From contig CM060731.1 in assembly GCA_030704615.1 (NCBI GenBank), positions 684,001 through 748,000 on the forward strand: DNA of 64,000 bases, in the 5' to 3' direction. Positions 46,725-56,542 of this stretch are shown one piece after another. The notes below the pieces were generated by a model. That model made no database searches and was not told where the DNA came from. It saw nothing but the letters and a program-made list of their open reading frames with translations. Positions within the stretch are counted from its first letter, which is position 1. Each line of letters begins with the position of its first letter. This DNA comes from Takakia lepidozioides (Eukaryota > Streptophyta > Takakiopsida > Takakiales > Takakiaceae). Both the position numbers and the translations under genes were made by a program.

Positions 46725-47225
46725 TATAAGTCGTAACGGTTCTATGGCTTCAGAATCTATGGCTTGTATGGCATTAAGTCCATGAACGGATGGACAGTTG
46801 ACGTTCATTTTTCTGTTGGTCCATCGCCTTGAATGATATAATCTCAAATAAAATATGAATGTTTAATATCATCAATCAGGTCCCAACAGACTCGTTTTTC
46901 CATGTCTCTTCGTCACATGCCATCATTGTTTCATATTTGGTTCTGCCATTATTCCATGCTTGTTTCTGTATGTCATTTTGGATATCGGAGCTCTCATCAT
47001 TGTTTGATTCATTGCATCCTCCCATTCCTTTTAATGAACGTTAACTTGGCAGTGGATGTTCATCTAAGACCACAATACATACTTGTATTTTTGCGTAGAA
47101 TGTGTGGAGGATTACATAATTTGTTGTTATATAGTGCACAAATAGTCAAATAATTATAGATATATCTCTTTATTTCTATTATAGATTATAATTATTCATA
47201 TATCTTATATTATTTCTGGACCAAA

Positions 47226-47255
47226 CAAAAGTCCAGAATTAGTTAAAATAATGTT
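47226..47255. repeat. Right terminal inverted repeat of the 15.65-kb element
   Basis: It is the reverse complement of the left end with about four differences. TGAT follows at 47,256-47,259. Confidence 0.8.
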
Positions 47256-47259
47256 TGAT

Positions 47260-47735
47260 TGGTAGAGAATTCAATCGTAAGACCTTACTCAGTTAGCTGA
47301 CTAACTGACAATAAGTTCTTTGTCAATCCAGGAACAAAGAGAACTCCTCCGATCTCCTTCGACACTCCAGATGATAATTGAAACATAACAGTACCTTTTC
47401 CATGGATATCAAGACTAGTACTGCTATCTCCAAGATACACCTTATTTCCCACAGAAAGTTCTTTGAAGGTTGAGAATGCTTCATTCTGGAACGTCATGTG
47501 CTGAGATGCCCCTGAATCAATGAACCACACATCTCTGCAACTCGTAGAGATTGACAAAGCTACAACAAGAAGTTTAGTCCTTTCAGCCAATGCTGAAACC
47601 TCTTATTCTTCTCATCGTCTAGCTTTTTCTTGAAGCAGTCACGTGCATAGTGACCTCTCATGCCACAAAAGAAACAGGCTCCATGTTTCTTCTTCTTGAT
47701 CTTAGTCCCTTTCTTTGCAAAATTAACCATTACCT
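47260..47735 (-). pseudogene. Copia zinc knuckle and protease
   Basis: The zinc knuckle C-F-F-C-G-M-R-G-H-Y-A-R-D-C lies near 47,640-47,690. The aspartic protease core follows with WFIDSGASQHM, and the frame ends LLSVSQLTE before a TGA (47,285). The sequence after that codon leads straight into the junction with the 15.65-kb element. Confidence 0.85.
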
Positions 47736-47736
47736 T

Positions 47737-48444
47737 CTAAGACTTTGAACTTCCTGAAGTCTTGACATTCAATGCCATTGTATCATGACTTCTACCAAAG
47801 ACATGATTCTCTCGTTTGCAACGCATCTCTTCTTGCAATAATTGTCTTGTAACTAGGTCCATAGTCAGACCACTAGTATGTGTACCAAAAGATACTACCA
47901 ATGTCTGATATGAAGGTGACAAACTTCCAAGAAGAATAAATGTCAGATCTTCATCTGAAACTGGATGACCAATGCTGGACAAATGATCACTAATGATTTA
48001 GAGCTTATCAATGTGATCCTGCACTGAGTTTCATTCCTCCATTTTTAAGCTATATAACTCCTGGTTAAGATATAGCCGATTGACAACATGCTTCCTCTCA
48101 AAACTAACACAAAGATTATTCCATGTTTCTCTAGCGGTTTTTGCATGTGCAACATGATGATGTAAAGAATCTGCCACATTCAACAACATGGTTCCTTGAG
48201 CCAACTTATCTTTCTTCGCAAAAAGTTGTCGCTCAGGAGTCAACCCTGCGGCTATGATCTCTCCATCTTCAGGTTGCAGTTGAACTGGTGCAACCGCTTC
48301 TCCTGATGTGATCTCCCACAGATCTTTCTCATTAAGAATGAACTTTATCTTAATCTTCCATGTATGAAAATTGTGACCATCTAACTTCTCCACTCGGGTA
48401 TGATCAGCAGAAGGTGCCATGATGCTAGTTTGATGCTTTGCCAA
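47737..48444 (-). pseudogene. Copia Gag
   Basis: The ATG lies at 48,442-48,444. The protein begins with a typical UBN2-type Gag (LDGHNFHTWKIKIKFIL, ETWNNLCVSFERKH, RLYLNQELYSLKMEE). Stops near 48,031 and the region around 47,990 separate it from a second Gag frame (47,737-47,982, FILLGSLSPSYQTLV). Gag packages the element's RNA. This copy is broken. Confidence 0.85.
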
Positions 48445-48449
48445 TTATA

Positions 48450-49079
48450 AAACACCCTCAAACTTCAGATCTAACTCCAAGCACTCAAGCTTTCAGATCT
48501 AAACCCAAGCACTCAAGCCTATTGGTTATAAATCAAATGTTCATCTCATTCTATCTCTCAGACAGAACCTTGTTTTGATACCATGGGGAATGCCTCCGCG
48601 TGAGCACGTGAGCGCAGTCAGGCTCACGCCACGTCAGCAGTTGTCACCATGTTAGTTCACGGGTGTCACGGCACGTCAGCAGTCCTCATGGTCTTCCCGT
48701 TGCAGCCTCTATGGCACTCACGTTGTGAGGTTATTTTGTCGTCATTGTAATTGTAATAGTGAAACTTACAATTCTAATTGCACAATGTTGTGGAATGGAT
48801 GCCACAGTTGTAGGCTTATTTCCCATTTCGGGTATTTGATGGTAGTCTTCATTGTATTTAGCCAACGATTGCCTGGATTAATCCCACGATCATAGAACCA
48901 TCCTCGGATATAGGCGCCGTATGTTTATGCTAACGTGGCAGATGACGACGCAACGCCACATTAGCATTTGTCGTCATGTCAGCCTGCTGACATCACGCTC
49001 ACGCCACGTCAGCGTTGGTGCACGCTCATGCCACGTCACTCTTGCGTGAGCGTACACTCACACGCAAGGCTCACACCGT
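48450..49079 (-). other. Copia 5' untranslated leader
   Basis: This is noncoding DNA between the primer-binding site and Gag. It contains several copies of CACGCCACGTCAGC and related strings (48,620-48,680, 48,930-49,040), a local short repeat. Confidence 0.6.
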
Positions 49080-49091
49080 TGCATGATACCA
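49080..49091 (-). promoter_or_regulatory. Copia primer-binding site
   Basis: TGGTATCATGCA begins right after the 5' LTR. Its first eight bases match the initiator-tRNA-Met complement used by most plant Copia elements. Confidence 0.75.
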
Positions 49092-49432
49092 TGTTGGAAT
49101 TCGACAGAGAATAGAAATAAAAGATGAACTGATTACTGAGAACTCTCCACCCAACCATAGGACCACAACAAGTTGTGTGTCCACCCTCCGAGCTCTCCCT
49201 ATTTATACTCAAAGTCTAATCCAGAAATAGCTGAGATAACTATAGCATAACTCCATGCTTTTACTTAACTTATCTCCACCTACTATTCTGGTACAATGAC
49301 TTGAGTCACTAATAACTGAAGCTAACTGTAGCTATCTTTTAGCTAACTGAGGCTTATCTCTATTATTAACTGTGACTTGTCATCACAGTAACTTTAGGTA
49401 GTAGTAACTTGGTCAAGAGTTGATTTCCAACA
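49092..49432 (-). repeat. Copia 5' LTR
   Basis: On the minus strand it starts TGTTGGAAATCAACTC and ends GAATTCCAACA. It lacks the extra block present in the other LTR near 28,290. Confidence 0.9.
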
Positions 49433-49439
49433 TGATACA

Positions 49440-50340
49440 CTCTCCAAAGGCCCTCGGTACTTTTCATTGAAAAGTGGAATTCCAAGTAGTGACATTTACC
49501 CTTGCTTCCAACCAATTGGGAATTGGTGTGGAAAGATGTCTGGAGAAAATAGCGAGCAACCAAAATTATGGGTTCTTGTGGAAACTAGTCAACCGCATAC
49601 TGTCTGTTTTGTGCAGCTTCCTTGCTCCATTTGCAACTCGGGCAATCTGGAGACAATCGAACATTGCTTGTTACACTGCCCTTTTCTCTGTTATGTCTAG
49701 TCTGCGGTCAGGAAATTCTATGCTAACTGGTCCCTAGATTTCTCGGTCCAGACCTCTGTCTTGCTTTTAAATATGCACAATGGCTCTTATTGGAGATCTT
49801 GCCTAGTGTGGGTAGCTCTACCAGCCCACACGTTCTGGAACATTTGGAAATGTAGATGTGCTCTAGTATATGATGGAGTTGCTCCCTGTGCAAAGTTGGT
49901 GTTACATAGAGCTCACTCAAAAATATTATTTGAAGCAAGGCTGCTAGATGCTCACTGAACAAGAGATTGCAACTATTCACTGACTTTGATAAGTCCTGGG
50001 GAAAAGGAGTTCTATGCACAAGAACTTCCGATTCAACGATTGTCTGGAACAACCAATTCCCGACATGTTGGCAGCTCCTGTAGTGCCCGTCAGTCTGCTG
50101 AGCCCGAGGACTCCGAAGTCAATTGGCGCCATAAGCGCACCCTGAGAAAAAACAAGTCCAAGGCGCATCTGTCCTCTAGGCTTTAGCGCCACTTTTGTGT
50201 CGCCTCCTGCAGTGCTCTCATCCTTAGCATTTGCGGAGCTCTTAGTTTTTGGTTACGGTGCAAAGCTCCTTTCTCAGCCTTATGGTGTCTCCTGTGAGGT
50301 TTTTTTTCCTCACTTCTATGTAATCCACTTTATTAAATAG
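49440..50340 (+). pseudogene. L1-type LINE 3' end
   Basis: Broken frames encode a zf-RVT motif (C-S-I-C-N-S-G, then E-H-C-L-L-H-C-P) at about 49,625-49,690, preceded by an FLWKLVNRILS segment and followed by FWNIWKCRCALVYDG at about 49,835-49,880. This order is typical of the end of plant L1-type ORF2. It has several shifts. Its tail does not match the GGCCACAAGGCTACGG tail family seen elsewhere. Confidence 0.7.
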
Positions 50341-50523
50341 ATTTTTCGACGGGGCCGCCCATTGTCCTCTGTTCTCTTAAATTTTTTAAAAATAAAATAA
50401 AAATAAAACCTAAAAACCTGGTCATGACTGAAGTCCAGGACCTTCTTGCTTCCAAGGGGGGTTGGTATCATGTGAGCAGCCTGAGCGTAGCACAACCCAC
50501 GGTCATGGGAGTTTTATGTGTAG

Positions 50524-50632
50524 GGTAAGCCTCCGATGGAGGGGATTACCGGAATGAGCCCCACCACGAGGCGGTAGCCGAGTGGCGGGCCGAGTGTAGG
50601 TAATCCCCGACATGAGGAGGCTTACGGTGCGT
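50524..50632. repeat. Inverted repeat of 25-bp arms
   Basis: GTAAGCCTCCGATGGAGG with GGATTACC (50,526-50,552) pairs with GGTAATCCCC and GAGGAGGCTTAC (50,601-50,626). The loop contains GTAGCCGAGTGGCGGG, which is A-box-like. Possibly a SINE or small hairpin RNA source. Confidence 0.5.
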
Positions 50633-50659
50633 GAAGAACGCGCAGGGAACGGTGCAATG

Positions 50660-50762
50660 CACGCGCCAAGCTGGCCAGTGAGTTACACGATCCTATATTC
50701 TACCCGCCAGGCTTGCCAATGAGTTATACGATCCTATAATCTACCCGCCAGGCTGGGGCGTA
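50660..50762. repeat. Two-unit tandem repeat of about 46 bp
   Basis: Units share GAGTTAYACGATCCTATA and TCTACCCGCCAGGCT (50,690-50,709 and 50,737-50,754 mark the second parts). Confidence 0.6.
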
Positions 50763-51594
50763 GATTCACAAGTTTAAGTCCTTGGTTTCCTTTGAGGGAA
50801 AAAGCTGAAAGTTCTTTACATTTTTCTAACCTCGATCATAGATGTGTTTTTAAAACGGATTAAAACCATATGCGGGTATAGAGGACTGATGCATTTGTAC
50901 GGTATATCTGCGCCAATTCGGCGAGGCGAAACCATTGTAGCCAGAAATCTTAAACCTATAGCGACGACGAATTTCGCATTGAGAAAATGTGATATGGGCA
51001 CAAACCTAAGCAGCGGTGGCATTGAGAAACCCTTAGTGGTGTAGCTTGAGTCGAAACTTTCTATTCGAAATCCCATCTCCCAACAGTCCCACATCCAAAA
51101 GGAATGGGTGAGGGCTTTAATAATGACGTATTCATCCTTTTGGCTACAATGTGATTTCTTCCCAGGCTGGTTTCGATGAGCGAAATTATCCATGGGCAAG
51201 GACCTTAACTTTGAGGTGAAGCCTCACCACCCACTCAAAGCCACGCCTATGTTCATCAGGTATAGGGGCTACTTGTTCTTTATGTGTTAGTTTCACCAAT
51301 TTCGTTGCGTTGTGGAAATTTCAAAGAAATTTTGCAGAAATTCGACGAATATGCCCTTCTTCTACCTACCCTCGCTTCCAAGAAATAGAGTCGACTATCT
51401 TTGCATATCTTCTCTTAGGGTATTTGGTATTAGTCGTATAATTACTTGTTAATGTCTGAGTGCGCGGGGACTTTCGCGTCTTTAGGGGAAGGTTGGGCCG
51501 CAACTTGAATGCATTCTAGACATTCTAAAGGGAGAGAGAAAGAGAGAGAGAGGGTGGACAAACTCCTGCTTCAAGAGTATTATAGAAAATACAG
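50763..51594. other. 3' flank of the HD gene, no gene recognised
   Basis: A 127-codon minus frame at 50,816-51,199 has no recognised domain. A GA microsatellite lies at 51,529-51,554. The HD gene's 3' UTR should occupy the right edge. Confidence 0.4.
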
Positions 51595-54500
51595 TTACAA
51601 TTTTCCTTCCCATTCGCTGCGAAATTGTTCCAAAAATACCTCCATGCACCTGTGCCTACCTTCTGCTCTTTGCCTGCCCGCCTGGAAATTATACCACCAG
51701 TGAATTAGAAGAACACATCAAATGCAACCAAGCAGCAAAATCACTATTGGATGAAAGGACTTTCTTCCATATGCACAAGCACAAATTGCAAGCAGAATGT
51801 GGACTACCTTTGTTTTCATAAGGTCTTTCAGCTTGAGCAGCTTCTCGTGAAAATGATTGACAGTAGTTTGCTGCACATCACTGCTCACATATTGGGCCTT
51901 GGTGAGGCCAGTGCGCGGGGCTTTTGCAGGATCGTGCATCGTACGGTTCCTACTCCCCCCATATGTGAATGCTCTTGCAATGCCTGTTCGTCTCAAGAAC
52001 ATCCCCACCACAACAGATCAACCATTTTCTTCATAGAGGTTTATACCAGTGTGTGCAAAGTCCCCAAACACACCATAGCAGGAGTCACCAGAGTGTTTCC
52101 CAGAAAGAGAAGATAGATACCAATTGCAATGGTTCCCATTTCCCCTGTGCAATCAAGGAAACGGGGGCACCAATGCTGATTATAATATCTCTTTCCTCTT
52201 GCCCCTGTAAAAGACACACTTTACTTCGCAGTGTTTCCCTCACTGTACATCAAGAACTAGCTTCCTTAATGAGGACTGTTTGGTTTCTAAGTTTCTAGAC
52301 AAAAATTATGTCAAGTAGGTTTTACCAATAGCCCCCATGGCATCGAGACGGTCGGCATCTTGCACAACAGCAAACTCTGGTGAACATTTGGCACCGAGAG
52401 ATCCTCCGACCTCTTCCTTAAACCCTGGCCACAGAAGTCATCCACAGTATCAGACAAGGGTTGATTCTAACCAGTGTTTGAGAGAAAGAAAGACAGCTTA
52501 AAAGGGTGCACACAAAAACGGGAGCACTGAAAAACCAGACCTAAGTCAGAGTGCAGATTGCCTTGTGAGGTTAAGCTGCCAAGGATCTCTAGACTTCATA
52601 ACTGCATGCCTCTGCCAGGAACAAGCAGCCTCTGAGAAGACGGGTGATTTTCCTCGTCTCATAATACAGTGGCAAGGAGCACAAGAAAAAGAAATGATGT
52701 TCTGTGTCCACTTCTTCATAGTGCAAGCTGGGCCAATCCTATCACCACACGATATGTTCAGCCATCTGCCTGTTGCAATCAGGAGATTGTGTGAGAAGAC
52801 TTTGAAAGTCCAGTGCAGACACAAGAAGTACGGCATCATCCCTGATGTCAATGAGATCATCCTCATAGAATCGAGTTTGGGGGTGAGCTGATGCGAGGCC
52901 CCGTGTATGTATCATATGTATCATATCCTGAAGGTCTTGTCTCATCAGCCTGCTCATGTCCTGCTTTGTGTGAGGATAAACCTTGTGGTTGGGGCAAATT
53001 TTACTCATGAGATGCTGTTTGCTGTAGCCTTGTGGCCATAAACCCGGAGAGAAAGCGAGAGTGGATACATGACATACATACATAGCTGTGACATGTTCTT
53101 GAGGCCATACCGCCTGCAGGGTGCTACACCCCCCAAACTGTGGGTTTGAGACTTCGAGTGAACATGCGACGCAGCACAAAATGACCGCAGCCCAGCTGGC
53201 AACAATATCATACATTTTATTAAGTGTTGATTTGAGGGCTGGCACTGTCATCAAGCTAAAAGGAAAGACATATTTGGTTCCAAGAATGCTCCTATTACCT
53301 TCTACCTTGCAATAGATGGAGGAAATGTTGCTGTCATTGCAGTGCCAGTTGCTGTTGAGTCAAAAGGAGGGATCAATGCGAAGAAAGACAGTCTCACCCT
53401 GCCCAGATTGCCTTTGCTCCAGGGATCAATTTCAGTCAGTAGCCTGAAAATGAACCCTATAAAGTCTTGTGCTTGTTTTTAGGAGTTTTTGGCCATCGTT
53501 TTTGGTGGTGAGAGAGTTCTCTCCTTTCCTCAGAAACAGAGAAGAAAAAGAGAGAAGACCCTTGGGGTTGAACTGCAATTTCACTTACCCATGGATGTGA
53601 TGATGCTCAAAATGGCCTCGGCCGTTCCTGCCTCCACACCCTGCTGTTTCAGAAAACCTTCTACCACAACATTGTCTTGTCCTGCCCTGCAATTGACATC
53701 ATTGGCATGTTCACCTAAGGGATTGAATGTAGCAACAGGAAATGACAAGAGGACACTGATAAACTACCAACTCTGCCAGAGCAGCGCATCTACAAAAGTG
53801 CCTGTTTAGTCATCTAGATTGGTCAAAAGATACCTTGAAAGAGGCCTAAATTGGTCCAAAGGTATCAGTATCTTTACAGACTCCACACATAACAGTGTAA
53901 GAAATGCTAATAGGGAAGCATGCCAGCAGAACAACAACCCTCAAAGTGTAACAGATGCAACCAAGACGCACGTTTGACGGCCTTAGCCCAACCTCAACAG
54001 CCAATGTCAAGCAAGCGACAGGAACCAGATGTCATTGCCTCTTTCCAAACCAAGCAAACCCGAACAATTCATCTAATGCTTCCTTTGAGCCTGTGCCCGT
54101 GTTCCTGGCTCTGATGAGAATACTGGACAATTCCTTAGTGTGAAATGAGCTGCTCACCGTGAAGTGTACTTGTGATCATCTGCAACCAAATGTGACAATT
54201 AACAATTAACAATTAAGGAGCGAAGGAGGTAAGGGGAGGGTTGGGGGATGGTAAAGTAACATATGGAGCATGGGTTTTGAGGTCGCCATATCAGGTTTCT
54301 CTCTGTCTTTGCATCTTCCCACTTCATCCCTGCTTGCAGCAAGTAAGAGCCAATCTCCCTGTCCTCTCTCTCTCTCACACACACACACACATTGTGGTGC
54401 GGTGATACCAAGGCTACTACACCAAATCCCATCAGAACTCCGAAGTTAAGCGCCTTTGGGCTGGAATAGTACTGGGCTCCGGAAGTCCCGGTGCTGCACC

Positions 54501-55439
54501 CACTATGGACCCTTTGGCCACAAGGCTGTGGCAAACAACGTCTTATGAGTACATTCTCACACACACACACACACATTGTTTATGTCAAGGTAAGACCCAC
54601 TACCGAAGTGAGCCCCTCACAAAGGTGGTATCTGTTCCCTTCAAACTGCGGTCGGGTTCTATTGCCACAAGGCTACGGCTAACAACGTCTTATGAGTACA
54701 TTCTCTCTCTCACACACAAACACATTCTTATCACAAAGCGACCCTCTTCAGGACCATCAAGAACATAGTCCATGCACCTCTGTTCAGCAACTTTCAAAAT
54801 CTCGAGGCTGAGCCCAAAGCCTTGCCAATTGCTGGGAAGCACGCACAGCAGATTGATGCGTGAAGGACTTTCTAGAGGAAATCAAGAAAGCCCGAACAAC
54901 TGTTTATATCAAGGTAAGTCCCACTACTGGAGTGAGCCCATCACAAAGGTAGTGTCTGTTCCCTCTTTTCCTGATCAAATGCGGGATCTATGGCCACAAG
55001 GCTACGGCAAATAAAGTTTACCAGTACGTTCTCACACACATTTTATAGTAAGAAATTTGGGGGAGTCCTTTAGACAAATAAATTGAGATAGACTGAGAGA
55101 TGGTTATACCGATGTCGTGAAGAAGAGCTGCCAGCTCCACCTACAAATCCCCACCAAACCCGCCTTATTCAGCGTACTTTACTTCCAGCTTCAGACACCC
55201 CACATTGACAAAATTCTTTGCTACCGACAAACCCAGTGAGAATTCAAGTGCTCTTGTTTGATTCCTATTGAGCAATAGGTACTCACGATTTCCAGGCTCG
55301 CGTGAGGAAGACATTCCTCGTTCGCCAAGGAGAGGGCCAGGTCACGCACACGGAATGCATGGAAGGGATCGTGGGACGAGTCCCAAGCACCCATCACTCG
55401 CTGCACCAACGCCTCCGCTGCTCCGACCGCCTCCGCCAT
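51595..55439 (-). CDS. HD-domain metal-dependent phosphohydrolase, six exons
   Basis: Exons are 55,287-55,439, 55,110-55,140, 53,589-53,714, 52,326-52,424, 51,808-51,983 and 51,595-51,681. All introns are GT-AG and phases agree, giving about 224 residues without a lesion. The signature residues are present: SHDPFHAFRV in exon 1, LLHDI in exon 2 (the HD dyad, on a 31-nt exon), VVQDADRLDA in exon 4, and the family end FTYGGSRNRTMHDP and NHFHEKLLKLKDLMKT in exon 5. This matches the plant proteins related to bacterial YpgQ-type HD hydrolases, which act on nucleotides or similar phosphate esters. The exact substrate is unknown. Introns 2 and 3 are swollen by LINE and SINE copies. It is the only clearly intact host gene here. 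Confidence 0.88.
52996..53046 (-). mobile_element. LINE-type tail copy
   Basis: On the minus strand the sequence reads GGCCACAAGGCTACAGCAAA then CAGCATCTCATGAGTA, a diverged copy of the tail at 6,375-6,411. It lies in intron 3 of the HD gene, in the same orientation as the gene. Confidence 0.65.
54396..54557 (+). mobile_element. 5S-rRNA-derived SINE with a LINE tail
   Basis: The head (54,396-54,501) follows plant 5S rRNA closely. It includes GGTGCGGTGATACCA, CCCATCAGAACTCCGAAGTT, AAGCGCCTTTGGGC and TAGTACTGGGCTCCGGAAGTC, which cover the A-box, intermediate element and C-box of the internal promoter. About 15 nt are missing before GGAAGTCC. The tail (from TTGGCCACAAGGCTGTGGCA on) matches the LINE 3' tail found at 6.4 kb and elsewhere. 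(CA)n-ATTGT stands on both sides (54,376-54,395 and 54,558-54,579), either a target duplication or tail repeats. It lies antisense in intron 2 of the HD gene. Confidence 0.75.
54580..54715 (+). mobile_element. LINE 3' tail fragment
   Basis: From TTATGTCAAGGTAAGACCCA through the GGCTACGGCTAACAACGTC tail to a (CT/CA)n end. It matches 54,903-55,040 and 6,290-6,415 over its length. It sits directly after the 5S SINE in the same intron. Confidence 0.7.
54727..55045 (+). mobile_element. LINE 3' end with coding remnant
   Basis: The first 170 bp match the coding part of the LINE at 6.1-6.25 kb, including the ACTTTCAAAATCTCGAGGCT and AGCCCAAAGCC strings, followed by the same 3' UTR and tail. It has a one- or two-base shift at the ORF end. 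It ends in (CA)n. Confidence 0.7.
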
Positions 55440-55497
55440 CTCCTCTCAAGAGAGTCTTGAGGGTACTTGCCAATTTTCACTCATGCAAGCTAACACA

Positions 55498-55600
55498 TTC
55501 TAGCGACGACCGAAGGTCGGAAGCTAGTTTAGCGTAATAGGGTGCCAAAGTGCCACGTTTTTGTCGCCACGTCATCGTCGCCACGTTTCGTCGTCAAATT
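55498..55600. promoter_or_regulatory. Duplicated upstream block (copy 1)
   Basis: TTCTAGCGACGACCGAAGGT then CGGAAGCTAGTTTAGCGTA is identical to 61,452-61,490. The next 60 bp (CACGTCATCG-rich) are also similar. It lies between the start of the HD gene (minus) and a PPR pseudogene (plus), where a divergent promoter would be. Confidence 0.5.
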
Positions 55601-55699
55601 CTGTCAAGTCTGCCCGAACTGCCCGAACTTGTCACTCACTTGCGCGCGCTGCCGCTTCTTTCTCGCTCGCTGTCTCCGAGCGCTTCTGCCTTTGTGATA

Positions 55700-56540
55700 C
55701 ACAAAGGGGTGATGGCAAATGCGGTCACACATTCACTTGCGTTCTCAAAGCATGCGCCAGCTTGTGGCCCCTGGAAAGGGCAGAGAGGTGCACAAGGACA
55801 TCCTCAAAGCTGGACTTGCCCCATATATCATTTTGCAGAATGCCCTTATTGATATGTATGCGAAATCTGGCAGCCTGAAGGATGCACGTCAAGTGTTCAA
55901 CAATATGATTCCACGAGATGTGGTCTCATGGAGTGCCTTGATTGTAGGATACGCCGAGCATGGATATGGTAGGGATGCTTTGGAAATGTATGAGCAAAGG
56001 AGACTGGATGGGGTGATGCCCAATGGGGTCAAATTCGCTTGCATTCTCAAGGCTTGTGCCTGCCTGGGAGATCTGAAACAGGGCATGGTGGTGCATGCCA
56101 ACATCGTCAAAGCTGGAATCATACCGGATATCATTCTGGCCTGCCAAATGCGGTAGTGTGAAACATGCACGGCAAGTGTTTGACAATATTACATACAGAA
56201 TGTGGTCTCGTGGAGCTCCATGATCTCAGTATATGTTCAGCATGGATATGGAAGGGAAGCCTTCAAGTTGTATGAGCAAATGATACAGGATGGGGTAAGG
56301 CCTGACAAGGTTGCAGCACTCACTTGCGTTCTCAATGCATGTGCCAGCTGGGATCCCTGGAAAAGGGCAGAGAGTGCACGCTGACATCGTCAAAAGGGGG
56401 AATTGCTACAGATATCATTCTGGAAAATACCCTTTTGGACATGTATGCCACTTGTGGCAGCATGCAGGATGCCTGTAAAGTATTTGACAAGATGTTCAAC
56501 GTGATGCTGTCTCGTGGTGTGCCATGATTGCAGGATATAG
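55700..56540 (+). pseudogene. PPR fragment 1
   Basis: PLS motifs are readable across frames: GREVHKDILKAGLAPYIILQ, ALIDMYAKSGSLKDARQVF and DVVSWSALIVGYAEHGYG in 55,780-55,960, then further S and L motifs. At about 56,155 the frame stops after ACQMR, and later motifs sit in other frames. No E or DYW domain belongs to this piece. Confidence 0.8.
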
Positions 56541-56542
56541 CT

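Larger units (their letters stand above)
32664..47061. repeat. 26-nt palindrome, 11 dispersed copies
   Basis: The consensus is GAACCTCCACTG, two or three variable bases, then CAGTGGAGGTTC, so each copy can form a hairpin with about 12-bp arms. Copies: 32,664-32,688; 35,613-35,638; 35,814-35,839; 36,763-36,788; 37,897-37,922; 42,100-42,123; 43,133-43,158; 44,201-44,225; 45,358-45,383; 46,784-46,806; 47,036-47,061. The 35.6, 35.8 and 36.8 copies are nearly perfect, and the last ones are eroded. Five lie in or at introns (35.6, 35.8, 37.9, 45.4 and probably 44.2). The others sit between genes or near gene starts. I saw none outside the 15.65-kb element. Confidence 0.85.
31605..47255. mobile_element. 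15.65-kb cargo-rich mobile element of unknown superfamily
   Basis: The left end (AACCCTATTTTAACTAATTC, then TAGACTTTTG) and the right end on the other strand (AACATTATTTTAACTAATTC, then TGGACTTTTG) are about 30-bp terminal inverted repeats. TGAT stands directly outside both ends (31,601-31,604 and 47,256-47,259). Deleting the element and one TGAT restores Copia codons for the conserved F-S-T-N-H-C stretch, so the insertion boundaries are secure. The element contains a tandem palindrome array, a transposase-like pseudogene (minus), then four or five intron-bearing genes all on plus. Introns are mostly about 90-140 bp. Four-bp duplications occur in Sola and Ginger elements, among others, but I see neither DDE nor integrase hallmark here. 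Confidence 0.85.
27993..49432 (-). mobile_element. Copia (Ty1) LTR retrotransposon split by two nested insertions
   Basis: Two LTRs (27,993-28,356 and 49,092-49,432) frame Gag, protease, integrase, reverse transcriptase and RNase H remnants in Copia order on the minus strand. The flanks GGATA (27,988-27,992) and TGATA (49,433-49,437) differ at one base and fit a 5-bp target duplication. TGGTATCA follows the 5' LTR directly, as expected for initiator-tRNA-Met priming. CTGGGGG precedes the 3' LTR as a polypurine tract. Without its insertions (29,474-30,062 and 31,605-47,255, plus duplications) the element would be about 5.2 kb, a normal Copia size. Several stops make it inactive. Confidence 0.92.

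Noticed and set aside
32664-47061. 26-nt palindromes as bacterial-style terminators
   Set aside because: They are not followed consistently by T tracts, lie within introns, and the genes are spliced eukaryotic genes.
31605-47255. Endogenous giant-virus or Polinton insertion
   Set aside because: No capsid, packaging ATPase, DNA polymerase B or retroviral-type integrase motif is visible. Termini are short and the duplication is 4 bp rather than 5-6 bp. Spliced cargo genes also argue against it.
54199-54576. 125-codon minus frame over the 5S SINE
   Set aside because: It is antisense to the 5S-like sequence and CA microsatellite.
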